A stretch of 26,719 nt of DNA from contig CAJUAM010000040.1 in assembly GCA_910584615.1 (NCBI GenBank), forward strand, positions 1-26,719, written 5' to 3'. A program made the translations under genes and the position numbers. Positions 1-8,747 of this stretch are shown here, piece by piece (position 1 is the stretch's first letter; every line of letters begins with the position of its first letter). The notes under the pieces are model-generated. The model saw only the letters and a program-made list of their open reading frames with translations. It was not told the DNA's origin and did not search any database. This stretch comes from an uncultured Dorea sp. (lineage in GTDB: Bacteria; Bacillota; Clostridia; Lachnospirales; Lachnospiraceae).

Positions 1-1
1 T

Positions 2-61
2 GGGATCATGAAAGATAAAACAGAAGATTATATAAAGATCATGGGAATATTTGGGTATTAA
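2..61 (+). CDS. C-terminal fragment of an upstream gene, unidentified
   Basis: The frame is open from the window edge and ends at TAA (59-61), reading ...MKDKTEDYIKIMGIFGY. A terminator follows at once, which is what the end of a real transcript would look like. About 19 residues are not enough to recognise a family. It could also be a chance open frame. Confidence 0.35.
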   Translation, partial: GIMKDKTEDYIKIMGIFGY

Positions 62-76
62 ATAGAACTTACGAGT

Positions 77-125
77 AAGAAAAGATTTTTGGCAGGCTGC
101 GTGACTGCTGGAAATCTTTTCTTTT
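77..125 (+). terminator. Rho-independent terminator before leuB
   Basis: A perfect 12-bp inverted repeat (AAGAAAAGATTT at 77-88 against AAATCTTTTCTT at 112-123) encloses a loop containing a further CAG/CTG pairing. The 3' arm runs into TTTT. It separates whatever lies upstream from the leuB operon. Confidence 0.65.
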
Positions 126-184
126 CCGTCAGTTTCAGGTATATACGTTGTGAATATCCATCAAGAATTCAGCAAATTACAGTC

Positions 185-213
185 TTGAAACATGCCATAA
201 AATAAGATATGAT
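185..213 (+). promoter_or_regulatory. Sigma-A promoter of the leuB operon
   Basis: TTGAAA (185-190), a 17-nt spacer and TATGAT (208-213) closely match the vegetative consensus. The predicted start near 220 leaves a leader of only about 30 nt, so there is no room for a T-box or a leucine leader-peptide attenuator on this transcript. Confidence 0.75.
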
Positions 214-251
214 AAAAAACATAGGTTTTTGGCGAAGGAAGGAAGATGGAT

Positions 252-1337
252 ATGAATCTGAATATTGGAGTTATCAAAGGCGACGGGATCGGAGCAGAGA
301 TTGTTGCGGAAGCAATGAAAGTTCTTGACCGGACAGCTGAAATTTATGGACATACTTGTGATTATACACAGCTTCTTCTTGGAGGAGCATCAATTGATGC
401 ACATGGAGTGCCGCTCACAGATGAGACTGTAGAAAAGGCAAAGAAATGCAGTGCTGTACTGATGGGTTCCATCGGCGGGGATGCGAAGGTTTCGCCGTGG
501 TATAAGCTGGAGCCGTCAAAGAGACCGGAAGCGGGGCTTCTTGGTATCCGAAAAGCGCTGAATCTGTTTGCGAATTTAAGACCAGCGATCCTCTATGACG
601 AGCTTAAAGGGGCCTGCCCGTTAAAAGAAGAGATTACTGAGGGAGGCTTTGATCTTATGATCATGAGGGAGCTGACGGGCGGACTGTATTTCGGAGAGAG
701 GAAAACAGTGGAAGAAAACGGTGTGATGACTGCCTATGATTCCCTTACATATAATGAAAATGAGATCAGAAGAATCGCGGTCCGCGCGTTTGATATTGCC
801 ATGAAGCGCGGGAAAAAGGTGACAAGCGTTGATAAGGCTAATGTGCTCGATTCTTCAAGGCTGTGGAGAAAGGTAGTGGAGGAAGTCGCGAAAGATTATC
901 CGGAAGTGGTATTAGAGCATATGCTTGTGGATAATTGTGCTATGCAGCTTGTGAAAGATCCGAAGCAGTTTGACGTAGTTCTGACGGAGAATATGTTTGG
1001 GGATATCCTTTCAGATGAGGCCAGTATGGTGACAGGCTCTATCGGAATGCTTGCAAGTGCAAGCCTGAATGAAACAAAATTTGGTCTCTATGAGCCAAGC
1101 GGCGGTTCTGCGCCGGATATTGCGGGAAAAGGGATCGCTAATCCGATCGCGACCATTTTATCAGCAGCTATGATGTTAAGGTTCAGCTTTGATCTTGACA
1201 AAGAAGCAGATGCTATAGAGGAAGCCGTTGCGAGAGTGTTAAGAGAAGGCTACAGGACGATTGATATCATGTCGGAAGGCAAGACACAGATCGGTACAGA
1301 AAAGATGGGAGACATGATCGCATCATACATTGTATAA
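252..1337 (+). CDS. leuB: 3-isopropylmalate dehydrogenase
   Basis: LeuB oxidises and decarboxylates 3-isopropylmalate to 2-oxoisocaproate with NAD+, the third step of leucine synthesis in the cytosol. Visible family features, numbered from this start: the N-terminal VIKGDGIGAEIV, the substrate-binding RELTGGLYFGERKT segment (Arg139, Tyr146), Lys195 in VDKANVL, and the metal-binding aspartates in TENMFGDILSDEAS (Asp251, Asp255). The length of 361 residues is usual. The frame has an earlier ATG at 246, but AAGGAAGG at 236-243 lies only about 2 nt from it and a normal 8 nt from the ATG at 252, so 252 is chosen. It is the first gene of the leuB-ilvD-ilvB-serC-serA run. No leuA, leuC or leuD is present in the window. 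Confidence 0.95.
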   Translation: MNLNIGVIKGDGIGAEIVAEAMKVLDRTAEIYGHTCDYTQLLLGGASIDAHGVPLTDETVEKAKKCSAVLMGSIGGDAKVSPWYKLEPSKRPEAGLLGIRKALNLFANLRPAILYDELKGACPLKEEITEGGFDLMIMRELTGGLYFGERKTVEENGVMTAYDSLTYNENEIRRIAVRAFDIAMKRGKKVTSVDKANVLDSSRLWRKVVEEVAKDYPEVVLEHMLVDNCAMQLVKDPKQFDVVLTENMFGDILSDEASMVTGSIGMLASASLNETKFGLYEPSGGSAPDIAGKGIANPIATILSAAMMLRFSFDLDKEADAIEEAVARVLREGYRTIDIMSEGKTQIGTEKMGDMIASYIV

Positions 1338-1404
1338 AACGGGATTTACAGATATCAGGGTCAGGATGAAGATTTGAACAGATAGATCTAAGGAGGAAAC
1401 CAAT

Positions 1405-3075
1405 ATGAAAAGTGATACAGTTACAAAAGGAAAACAGCAGGCTCCCCACCGTTCATTATTCAATGCTCTGGGGCTTACAAAGGAAGAGATGGAACGTCCT
1501 TTAGTGGGAATCGTAAGTTCCTATAATGAGATCGTGCCGGGGCATATGAATCTGGACAAAATAGTGAACGCAGTAAAGCAGGGGGTTGCCATGGCAGGCG
1601 GTACACCTATCGTATTCCCGGCGATCGCAGTCTGCGACGGGATCGCTATGGGACATATCGGTATGAAATATTCTCTCGTAACGAGGGATCTGATCGCGGA
1701 CTCTACGGAGTCTATGGCGCTGGCGCACCAGTTTGACGCGCTTGTTATGGTGCCTAACTGCGATAAGAACGTACCAGGGCTTTTGATGGCGGCGGCAAGG
1801 ATTAATGTGCCTACTGTATTCGTCAGCGGCGGTCCGATGCTCGCAGGGCGGGTACAAGGGAAAAAGACCAGCCTTTCCAGTATGTTTGAGGCAGTAGGAG
1901 CGAACGCGGCGGGAACTTTATCTGACGAAGGCCTGCTGGAGTTTGAAAATAAGACGTGTCCGACCTGCGGGTCGTGCTCCGGTATGTATACAGCTAACAG
2001 TATGAACTGCCTGACAGAGGTACTTGGTATGGGGCTTGGCGGGAATGGTACGATTCCGGCGGTATATTCTGAGAGGATCCGTCTGGCGAAGCAGGCGGGT
2101 ATGAAGGTTATGGAGATGTTAGAAAAGAACATCCGCCCCAGGGATATTATGACAGAAGATGCGATTCTGAATGCGCTGACGGTAGATATGGCCCTTGGCT
2201 GTTCCACCAACAGTATGCTCCATCTTCCTGCCATTGCCCATGAGATCGGCATGGATTTTGAGATTGACTTTGCGAACGGGATCAGCGAGAAAACGCCGAA
2301 CTTGTGCCATCTTGCGCCAGCAGGTCCGACTTATATGGAAGATTTGAATGAAGCGGGCGGTGTGTATGCTGTAATGAATGAATTGAATAAAAAGGGCCTT
2401 CTGTATACTGATTGTATGACAGTGACGGGAAAGACCGTGGGAGAAAATATCAAGGATGCAGTTAATAAAAATCCGGAAGTGATCCGTCCGATCGATAATC
2501 CGTATTCTGAGACCGGCGGACTTGCGGTGCTTAAGGGGAATCTCGCGCCGGACGGCAGCGTAGTAAAGCGTTCTGCAGTCGTAAAAGAGATGCTTGTACA
2601 TGAAGGACCGGCAAGGGTGTTTGAGCGCGAAGAGGATGCCATTGAGGCCATCAAGGGCGGCAGGATCGTGGCAGGAGATGTGGTTGTGATCCGCTATGAA
2701 GGACCGAAAGGGGGACCCGGCATGCGAGAGATGCTGAATCCGACTTCGGCTATTGCAGGTATGGGGTTGGGCTCTAGTGTTGCCCTGATCACTGACGGAC
2801 GATTCAGCGGAGCTTCAAGAGGCGCTTCCATCGGCCACGTATCACCAGAGGCAGCAGTAGGCGGTCCGATCGCGCTGGTTGAAGAGGGAGACATTATCAA
2901 GATAAATATTCCGGATTTAAAGCTTGAGGTGGACGTATCTGATGAAGAGCTGGCAAAGAGGAAAGCAGGCTGGAAAGCCAGAGAGCCGAAGGTAACGAGC
3001 GGTTATCTTGCAAGATACGCATCTATGGTGACATCCGGAAACAGAGGAGCTATTTTGGAGATACCAAAGAATTAA
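1405..3075 (+). CDS. ilvD: Dihydroxy-acid dehydratase
   Basis: IlvD dehydrates 2,3-dihydroxy-isovalerate and 2,3-dihydroxy-3-methylvalerate to the keto acids that precede valine and isoleucine, using an Fe-S cluster. The sequence shows the cluster cysteines in PNCDKNVPG (Cys119) and CPTCGSCSG (Cys185, Cys188, Cys191), and the conserved C-terminal GRFSGASRGASIGHVSPEA. Its 556 residues are a full family length. A strong AAGGAGG at about 1390-1396 sits 8 nt before the ATG. It lies 67 nt downstream of leuB with no terminator or promoter seen between, so they are probably co-transcribed. The enzyme's cluster makes it oxygen-sensitive in general, in keeping with an anaerobic host. Confidence 0.96.
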   Translation: MKSDTVTKGKQQAPHRSLFNALGLTKEEMERPLVGIVSSYNEIVPGHMNLDKIVNAVKQGVAMAGGTPIVFPAIAVCDGIAMGHIGMKYSLVTRDLIADSTESMALAHQFDALVMVPNCDKNVPGLLMAAARINVPTVFVSGGPMLAGRVQGKKTSLSSMFEAVGANAAGTLSDEGLLEFENKTCPTCGSCSGMYTANSMNCLTEVLGMGLGGNGTIPAVYSERIRLAKQAGMKVMEMLEKNIRPRDIMTEDAILNALTVDMALGCSTNSMLHLPAIAHEIGMDFEIDFANGISEKTPNLCHLAPAGPTYMEDLNEAGGVYAVMNELNKKGLLYTDCMTVTGKTVGENIKDAVNKNPEVIRPIDNPYSETGGLAVLKGNLAPDGSVVKRSAVVKEMLVHEGPARVFEREEDAIEAIKGGRIVAGDVVVIRYEGPKGGPGMREMLNPTSAIAGMGLGSSVALITDGRFSGASRGASIGHVSPEAAVGGPIALVEEGDIIKINIPDLKLEVDVSDEELAKRKAGWKAREPKVTSGYLARYASMVTSGNRGAILEIPKN

Positions 3076-3102
3076 TTCAGAAGATAAGGAGATTTTTATA
3101 AT

Positions 3103-4785
3103 ATGCAGTTGACAGGGTCACAGATTGTTATCGAATGTCTGAAAGAACAGGGTGTAGATACCGTATTCGGATATCCGGGCGGCGCAATCCTCAATGTATA
3201 TGATGAATTATATAAGCACAGCAGTGAGATCACGCATATCCTGACTTCCCATGAGCAGGGAGCGGCCCATGCGGCGGACGGATACGCGAGGGCGACCGGC
3301 AAGGTGGGTGTATGCTTTGCCACCAGCGGGCCGGGAGCGACGAATCTTGTAACAGGTATCGCTACGGCATATATGGATTCTATTCCGGTTGTGGCGATCA
3401 CTTGCAATGTAGGCGTGGCACTTCTTGGAAAGGACAGTTTTCAGGAAATAGATATTGCAGGGGTCACAATGCCTATTACAAAGCATAATTATATTGTGAA
3501 GGATGTTAAAAAGCTGGCAAATACGATCCGGAAAGCATTTGTCATTGCAAAGTCCGGAAGGCCGGGCCCCGTACTCATAGATATACCGAAAGATGTAACG
3601 GCGGACAGTGCGGAATATGTGAAAGTAGAGCCAGGAGTTTTATATCCGTCACATGAGGTCAATGAAGAAGAGATAAGCAATGCCCTTAAGATGATAAGAA
3701 ATGCAAAGAAGCCGTATATCTTTGTGGGCGGCGGAGCAGTTCTTTCCGGGGCAGATAAAGAGCTTTATACATTTGTGAAGAAGATGGATGCGCCTGTGAC
3801 TGACAGTCTGATGGGCAAAGGCGCTTTTCCGGGGACAGACCCGCTGTATACAGGCATGCTTGGAATGCATGGGACGAAGACGTCTAACTATGGGGTCAGC
3901 GAATGTGATCTGCTGATTGTATTAGGAGCGAGATTCAGCGATCGGGTGACAGGGAATGCGAAGAAATTCGCTAAAAACGCGAAGATCCTCCAGATTGATG
4001 TTGATGCGGCAGAGATGAATAAGAATGTACTCATTACGGAAGGAGTAGTAGGAGACCTTAAGGTAGTTCTTGGAATCTTGAACGAGCGTCTGGAGCAGTT
4101 AAGCCATCCCCAGTGGATAGAAAAAATCATGGATTATAAAAACCGGTTTCCTATGAGCTATCATCAGGAGAAGCTTACGGGACCTTATGTGGTTGAGGAA
4201 ATCTATCGCCAGACAGAGGGAAATGCTGTCATTGTTACTGAAGTAGGGCAGCATCAGATGTGGGCGGCGCAGTATTATAAATTTACACAGCCGAGGACAT
4301 TCCTTACTTCTGGAGGTCTTGGGACGATGGGATACGGTCTTGGGGCTTCTCTTGGCGCTAAGATGGGTATGCCGGATAAGACGGTAGTCAATATTGCAGG
4401 AGATGGCTGCTTCCGTATGAATATGAATGAGATCGCTACTGCAGTGCGTCACAATATTCCGGTTATACAGGTAGTCATTAATAATCATGTGCTTGGAATG
4501 GTCCGCCAGTGGCAGAATCTTTTCTATGGACAGAGATATTCGTCTACAGTGCTCAATGATGCTGTGGATTTCGTAAAGCTTGCAGAAGCTATGGGTGCAG
4601 AAGGAATCAGGGCCAAAACCTGTGAGGAGTTTAAGGAAGCATTTGCAAGGGCTCTTAATTTGGGAAAACCAATCGTCATTGACTGCCAGATCGACTGTGA
4701 CGATAAGGTGTGGCCGATGGTAGCGCCAGGGGCAGCGATCAGCGAAGCCTTTGATGAGAAGGATCTACAGGCGCAGAAAAAATAG
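3103..4785 (+). CDS. ilvB: Acetolactate synthase, large (catalytic) subunit
   Basis: This ThDP enzyme condenses two pyruvates, or pyruvate and 2-oxobutyrate, in the first common step of valine and isoleucine synthesis. Domains in order: ThDP pyrimidine-binding domain with catalytic Glu51 in TSHEQGAAHAADGYARATG, central domain with the LGARFSDRVTGN motif (about 275-285), and the pyrophosphate domain with GDG (433-435) and NN (460-461) bounding the metal/ThDP motif. Its 560 residues are complete. The RFSDR motif and the KDSFQE segment (110-115) favour anabolic acetohydroxyacid synthase over other ThDP enzymes. The ACT-type regulatory subunit gene (ilvH/ilvN) does not follow; serC comes next. 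AAGGAG lies about 11 nt before the start. Confidence 0.93.
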   Translation: MQLTGSQIVIECLKEQGVDTVFGYPGGAILNVYDELYKHSSEITHILTSHEQGAAHAADGYARATGKVGVCFATSGPGATNLVTGIATAYMDSIPVVAITCNVGVALLGKDSFQEIDIAGVTMPITKHNYIVKDVKKLANTIRKAFVIAKSGRPGPVLIDIPKDVTADSAEYVKVEPGVLYPSHEVNEEEISNALKMIRNAKKPYIFVGGGAVLSGADKELYTFVKKMDAPVTDSLMGKGAFPGTDPLYTGMLGMHGTKTSNYGVSECDLLIVLGARFSDRVTGNAKKFAKNAKILQIDVDAAEMNKNVLITEGVVGDLKVVLGILNERLEQLSHPQWIEKIMDYKNRFPMSYHQEKLTGPYVVEEIYRQTEGNAVIVTEVGQHQMWAAQYYKFTQPRTFLTSGGLGTMGYGLGASLGAKMGMPDKTVVNIAGDGCFRMNMNEIATAVRHNIPVIQVVINNHVLGMVRQWQNLFYGQRYSSTVLNDAVDFVKLAEAMGAEGIRAKTCEEFKEAFARALNLGKPIVIDCQIDCDDKVWPMVAPGAAISEAFDEKDLQAQKK

Positions 4786-4834
4786 ACCGATAACATGTAA
4801 TGAAAGAAAGCTTGAAATTGGAGGAATGATGATT

Positions 4835-5917
4835 ATGGGCAGAGTGTACAATTTCTCGGCAGGACCGGCGGTTTTACCGGAGGAAGTATTAAAGGAAGCA
4901 GCAGAGGAAATGTTAGATTACAATGGTTCCGGAATGTCTGTGATGGAGATGAGTCACCGTTCAAAGCCGTTTCAGGAGATCATCGGGGCAGCAGAGGCGG
5001 ATATCCGTGAGCTGATGAATATTCCGGATGATTATAAAGTATTATTTATTCAGGGAGGGGCTTCCACCCAGTTTGCCATGATCCCTATGAATCTGATGAA
5101 AAACGGCACGGCGGATTATATCATAACAGGGCAGTTCGCGAAAAAGGCGTACAATGAGGCGAAAAAATACGGCAAGGTAAATATTCTGGCTTCGTCGGAA
5201 GATAAGACATTTTCTTATATTCCGGACTGCCAGGATCTGCCGGTTTCCGAGGATGCGGATTATGTATATATCTGTGAGAATAATACGATCTACGGAACAA
5301 AATTCAAGAAGCTTCCCGATACAAAAGGAAAGCCTCTTGTGGCCGATGTATCCTCCTGTTTTCTGTCTGAGCCGGTGGACGTAACAAAATATGGACTGTT
5401 GTATGGCGGTGTCCAGAAAAATATAGGACCTGCCGGCATGGCGATCGTGATCATCCGTAAGGATCTGATAAGGGGGGAAGTGTATCCGGGTACTCCGACT
5501 ATGCTTATGTATAAAACCCATGCAGATGCAGGGTCTCTGTATAATACACCTCCGTCTTACAGCATTTACATCTGCGGCAAAGTATTTCGCTGGTTAAAAA
5601 AGAGGGGCGGATTGTCAGCGATGAAAGAATATAATGAGAAGAAAGCAAAGATCCTTTATGATTATCTGGATGAGAGCAGATTGTTCCGGTCCGGCGTGAA
5701 TAAAGAAGACCGCTCCCTTATGAACGTTACCTTTGTGACAGGCGATGCCAGTCTGGATGAAAAGTTTGTAAAAGAGGCGAAGGAAGCGGGGCTTTTGAGT
5801 CTTAAGGGACATAGGAGCGTAGGAGGGATGCGCGCAAGTATTTACAATGCCATGCCGATAGAAGGTGTTAAGGCGCTTGCAGCATTTATGAAGAAGTTTG
5901 AGGAGGAGAATCTGTAA
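4835..5917 (+). CDS. serC: Phosphoserine aminotransferase
   Basis: SerC moves an amino group from glutamate to 3-phosphohydroxypyruvate, giving 3-phosphoserine, with PLP as cofactor. It shows the N-terminal VYNFSAGPAVLPEEVL signature, the PLP-lysine context GGVQKNIGPAG (Lys195), and the C-terminal GHRSVGGMRASIYNAMP that binds substrate phosphate. The frame is open upstream to 4751 inside ilvB, but GGAGG at 4820-4824 is well placed only for the ATG at 4835; ATGs at 4826 and 4829 are too close to it. From 4835 the protein has 360 residues, the family norm. It lies 49 nt after ilvB and 2 nt before serA, which catalyses the preceding step. Confidence 0.95.
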   Translation: MGRVYNFSAGPAVLPEEVLKEAAEEMLDYNGSGMSVMEMSHRSKPFQEIIGAAEADIRELMNIPDDYKVLFIQGGASTQFAMIPMNLMKNGTADYIITGQFAKKAYNEAKKYGKVNILASSEDKTFSYIPDCQDLPVSEDADYVYICENNTIYGTKFKKLPDTKGKPLVADVSSCFLSEPVDVTKYGLLYGGVQKNIGPAGMAIVIIRKDLIRGEVYPGTPTMLMYKTHADAGSLYNTPPSYSIYICGKVFRWLKKRGGLSAMKEYNEKKAKILYDYLDESRLFRSGVNKEDRSLMNVTFVTGDASLDEKFVKEAKEAGLLSLKGHRSVGGMRASIYNAMPIEGVKALAAFMKKFEEENL

Positions 5918-5919
5918 TC

Positions 5920-7083
5920 ATGTATAAATATCATTGTCTGAACCCGATCTCTGAGGTGGGTACAGAACATTTTACGGAAGAATATGTGCCGGTCAGCGCT
6001 GTGGATAAGGCGGATGCCATTCTTGTGAGAAGTGCAGTGATGCATGATATGGAATTTGGAGACGGATTAAAGGCGATTGCAAGGGCAGGAGCAGGTGTGA
6101 ATAATATACCGCTTGATAAATGCGCGGAGCAGGGAATTGTTGTCTTCAATACGCCGGGAGCGAATGCCAACGGGGTAAAGGAACTGGTCATTGCAGGGAT
6201 GCTTCTTGCGTCAAGAGATATCATCGGGGGTATCAACTGGGTACAGGAGAACGAAGAAGACGGCAATATTGCTAAAGATGCAGAAAAAGCGAAGAAATCT
6301 TTTGCCGGATGCGAGCTGGAAGGCAAAAAGCTCGGGGTCATCGGGCTTGGCGCGATCGGTGTGCTGGTCGCCAATGCAGCTACGAATCTTGGCATGGAGG
6401 TGTTTGGTTTTGACCCTTATGTATCGGTAGAGTCAGCGTGGCGTCTGTCCCGGAGCATCCGTCATGCGAAGACAGTAGATGAGATCTACAGGGATTGTGA
6501 TTATATCACCATTCATGTCCCTGCGATGGACAGTACAAAGGGCATGATCGACAGAAATGCCATCGATCTGATGAAAAAGGATGTGGTTGTGCTGAACTTT
6601 GCAAGGAATATTCTTGTTGATGAGGAGGCGATGGTGGATGCTCTGGTATCAAGAAAAGTAAAGCATTATGTAACAGATTTTCCGACACCTGAGATCGCGG
6701 GGGTAAAGGGCGCGATCGTTATACCTCATCTCGGCGCGTCTACGGAGGAGTCTGAGGATAACTGCGCGAAGATGGCGGTCAAAGAGATCCGGAATTTCTT
6801 GGAACATGGAAATATCCGGCATTCTGTCAACTACCCGGATTGTGATATGGGGTATCGGGGAGAGAATACGAGAATCGTACTGCTTCATCACAATGTGCCG
6901 AATATGATTGGGCAGTTTACAAAGATTTTAGCGAAGGATAATATGAATATTGCCGATATGACAAATAAGAGCAAGGGCGGATATGCGTATACGATGATCG
7001 ACATTGATTCACAGGTGCCCGACAGCGTGGCAGATGACCTCAGAGCAGTCAGCCATGTGCTCCGTGTGAGAGTCATCCGGTAA
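5920..7083 (+). CDS. serA: D-3-phosphoglycerate dehydrogenase with C-terminal ACT domain
   Basis: SerA oxidises 3-phosphoglycerate to 3-phosphohydroxypyruvate with NAD+, the committed step of serine synthesis. The Rossmann glycine motif GLGAIG is at 142-147, and the Arg-Glu-His catalytic set appears to be Arg229 (NFARN), Glu258 (PTPE) and His270 (PHLGAS). Residues from about 318 (TRIVLLHHNVPNMIGQFTKIL...) form an ACT domain, the usual site of serine feedback. At 387 residues it is the short type without the intervening ASB domain of longer forms. Its ribosome binding site, a GAGGAGGAG run, lies inside the end of serC, so the two are translationally linked. Confidence 0.93.
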   Translation: MYKYHCLNPISEVGTEHFTEEYVPVSAVDKADAILVRSAVMHDMEFGDGLKAIARAGAGVNNIPLDKCAEQGIVVFNTPGANANGVKELVIAGMLLASRDIIGGINWVQENEEDGNIAKDAEKAKKSFAGCELEGKKLGVIGLGAIGVLVANAATNLGMEVFGFDPYVSVESAWRLSRSIRHAKTVDEIYRDCDYITIHVPAMDSTKGMIDRNAIDLMKKDVVVLNFARNILVDEEAMVDALVSRKVKHYVTDFPTPEIAGVKGAIVIPHLGASTEESEDNCAKMAVKEIRNFLEHGNIRHSVNYPDCDMGYRGENTRIVLLHHNVPNMIGQFTKILAKDNMNIADMTNKSKGGYAYTMIDIDSQVPDSVADDLRAVSHVLRVRVIR

Positions 7084-7107
7084 TTACGCATACCTTAAAA
7101 AAAACAT

Positions 7108-7141
7108 AATAATTGTAATAATTCCGTCAGAATTATTCAAT
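7108..7141 (+). terminator. Possible weak AT-rich hairpin after serA
   Basis: AATAATT (7117-7123) and AATTATT (7131-7137) form a 7-bp stem over CCGTCAG, extended by TTG/CAA around one bulged base. It is AT-rich and lacks a good T tract, so it may not terminate strongly. No better candidate lies between serA and the next promoter. Confidence 0.3.
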
Positions 7142-7171
7142 AATTATTAAGAAAAGTTTGCCGGCTGTTTA

Positions 7172-7200
7172 TTGCGGATTTTGTCGAAGTAATGTATACT
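7172..7200 (+). promoter_or_regulatory. Predicted sigma-A promoter of the deacetylase gene
   Basis: TTGCGG (7172-7177), a 17-nt spacer and TATACT (7195-7200) lie about 43 nt before the start codon. The -35 is a moderate match and the -10 a good one. Confidence 0.55.
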
Positions 7201-7242
7201 TGGTTGTGGTAGTTAAATGGATACCGGTGGGGGATATTACTG

Positions 7243-8697
7243 ATGACTGATAAAAGAACACGTAAAATACTAGAATTAAAAAAGCGTCGTATAAGAGTAA
7301 GAAGGCTGCATATTGCCCTTGCTCTTTTTAGTGTATTTGCAGCTATATTCGCATGTTTTCAGATTGTTTCTTTCATCCAGAATGTGACGGCGGCGGCAGT
7401 AGAACTTACCGTCCAGAATGTAGAGATCAAGCAGGGAGAGGAAATGCCGGCTCTTTTAGCGAAGACAAAACTTGTCAAGAGAGCGGATAAAGTTCTGGAC
7501 AAGAAGAGTAAATATACGGTGTCGGATTTTGTGAATGACCTAAAGAGCGGAAAAGGATATACTCTGGCTTGTGAAGCGGATCCGAATGTGGAAGGATCTT
7601 ATCAGGTTAAAGTGGTATTAGAAGATGCGATAGCTAAAAAGATCAGCAAAGACTGGAAAAAACTTCTGAAGTTTACAATAAAAAATGGACGTTTTGAAGT
7701 AAAGAATCCTATAGGCACATGGGAAGGGGATAAGTTTAAAAAGTATGACGATTCCTATGTAAAGAGTGATTTTATCGAATCTAAGGCAAATACTTACTAC
7801 ATCGGTAAAGACGGTGTTAAGGTAACAGGCTGGCAGAAGATTAAGAAAAAGCTTTATTATTTTGATAAAGACGGTGTAATGCTTAAAAAGAAGTGGATGG
7901 ATGAGGGCGACGACAGGTATTATCTCGGAAAGGACGGCGCGGCTGTAACAGGCTGGCAGAAGATTAAGAAGGAAACCTATTACTTTACTTCTGATTCAAA
8001 GATGGCGACAGGGGATATACATGTGGGGCTTGTGCGGTGTTCCTTTGGTGAAGACGGAAAGCTTAAATCAAAGAAAAAGGCGCAGATAGATCCGAATAAG
8101 CCAATGGTGGCTCTTACCTTTGACGACGGACCGGGCAAGCGGACCAATGAGATCTTAGATGTCCTTGAGGAATACAATGCACACGCGACGTTCTTTATGC
8201 TGGGACAGAAAGTACCGTCTTTTCAAAAAGAAGTTAAGAAGATGAAGAAGATAGGCTGCGAGCTGGGAAGTCATTCCTATGATCATGCGAACCTTTCAAA
8301 ACTGGATGATGAAGGGATCAAAAAGCAGATGTCGGATACAAACGAGAATCTAAAAAAGGCTTCAGGAAGCTTTGCATCTGTTATGCGTCCGCCGTACGGA
8401 GCGATCAATGATACAGTGAAAGAGAATGTGGGTTCACCGATGATCTTGTGGAATATTGACACGCTGGACTGGAAGACGAGAGATGTCCAGAAGACGATCG
8501 ATGCGGTGATGGATCATGTAGAAGACGGAGATATCATCCTGCTTCATGATATCCATACAGAGACTGTTGATGCGACGATTGAGCTTATTCCGAAGCTGGA
8601 GGATGCAGGGTATCAGCTTGTGACAGTGTCTGAGATGGCAGCGGCGAAAGGTGTTGAGTTGAAGGACGGAGGAAAATATACGGATTTTACAGAATAG
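7243..8697 (+). CDS. Membrane-anchored polysaccharide deacetylase (NodB family) with cell-wall-binding repeats
   Basis: A probable surface enzyme that removes N-acetyl groups from peptidoglycan or another wall polysaccharide. Order: a very basic cytoplasmic start (residues 1-21), one membrane segment (about 22-46), a roughly 105-residue extracellular linker of possible Ig-like type (about 52-155), two or three GW-type repeats resembling choline-binding repeats (TGWQKIKKKLYYFDKDGVM at about 195-213 and TGWQKIKKETYYF at 236-248), then the NodB domain (about 288-470). All NodB motifs are visible: TFDDGP (292-297), HSYDH (344-348), RPPYG (382-386), DTLDW (406-410) and LLHD with His435, so a metal-dependent active enzyme is expected. 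It is a single-gene unit with its own promoter and ends at a bidirectional terminator. The exact substrate cannot be read from sequence. Confidence 0.88.
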   Translation: MTDKRTRKILELKKRRIRVRRLHIALALFSVFAAIFACFQIVSFIQNVTAAAVELTVQNVEIKQGEEMPALLAKTKLVKRADKVLDKKSKYTVSDFVNDLKSGKGYTLACEADPNVEGSYQVKVVLEDAIAKKISKDWKKLLKFTIKNGRFEVKNPIGTWEGDKFKKYDDSYVKSDFIESKANTYYIGKDGVKVTGWQKIKKKLYYFDKDGVMLKKKWMDEGDDRYYLGKDGAAVTGWQKIKKETYYFTSDSKMATGDIHVGLVRCSFGEDGKLKSKKKAQIDPNKPMVALTFDDGPGKRTNEILDVLEEYNAHATFFMLGQKVPSFQKEVKKMKKIGCELGSHSYDHANLSKLDDEGIKKQMSDTNENLKKASGSFASVMRPPYGAINDTVKENVGSPMILWNIDTLDWKTRDVQKTIDAVMDHVEDGDIILLHDIHTETVDATIELIPKLEDAGYQLVTVSEMAAAKGVELKDGGKYTDFTE

Positions 8698-8708
8698 GGA
8701 ACAATATA

Positions 8709-8741
8709 AACGGCTGCTGTCTGTTAAAGACAACAGCCGTT
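8709..8741. terminator. Bidirectional terminator between convergent genes
   Basis: AACGGCTGCTGTCT and AGACAACAGCCGTT form a 14-bp stem with one mismatch and a short loop. It lies between the deacetylase stop (8697) and the stop of the opposing prs gene (8748) and can serve both. The flanking T tracts are weak. Confidence 0.65.
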
Positions 8742-8747
8742 ATAAGA

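Noticed and set aside
62..245. A possible T-box or leucine attenuator before leuB.
   Set aside because: The hairpin at 77-125 lies upstream of the predicted promoter (185-213), so it is not part of the leuB leader. No T-box sequence or short leucine-rich leader peptide was seen.
1521..2252. A 243-codon minus-strand open frame inside ilvD.
   Set aside because: It lies wholly opposite a highly conserved enzyme and has no identifiable domain; it is a codon-bias shadow.
4751..4834. Upstream extension of serC overlapping ilvB (basic MMRRIYRRRKNR start).
   Set aside because: It would add 28 residues not typical of SerC, while GGAGG at 4820-4824 and the SerC N-terminal signature set the start at 4835.
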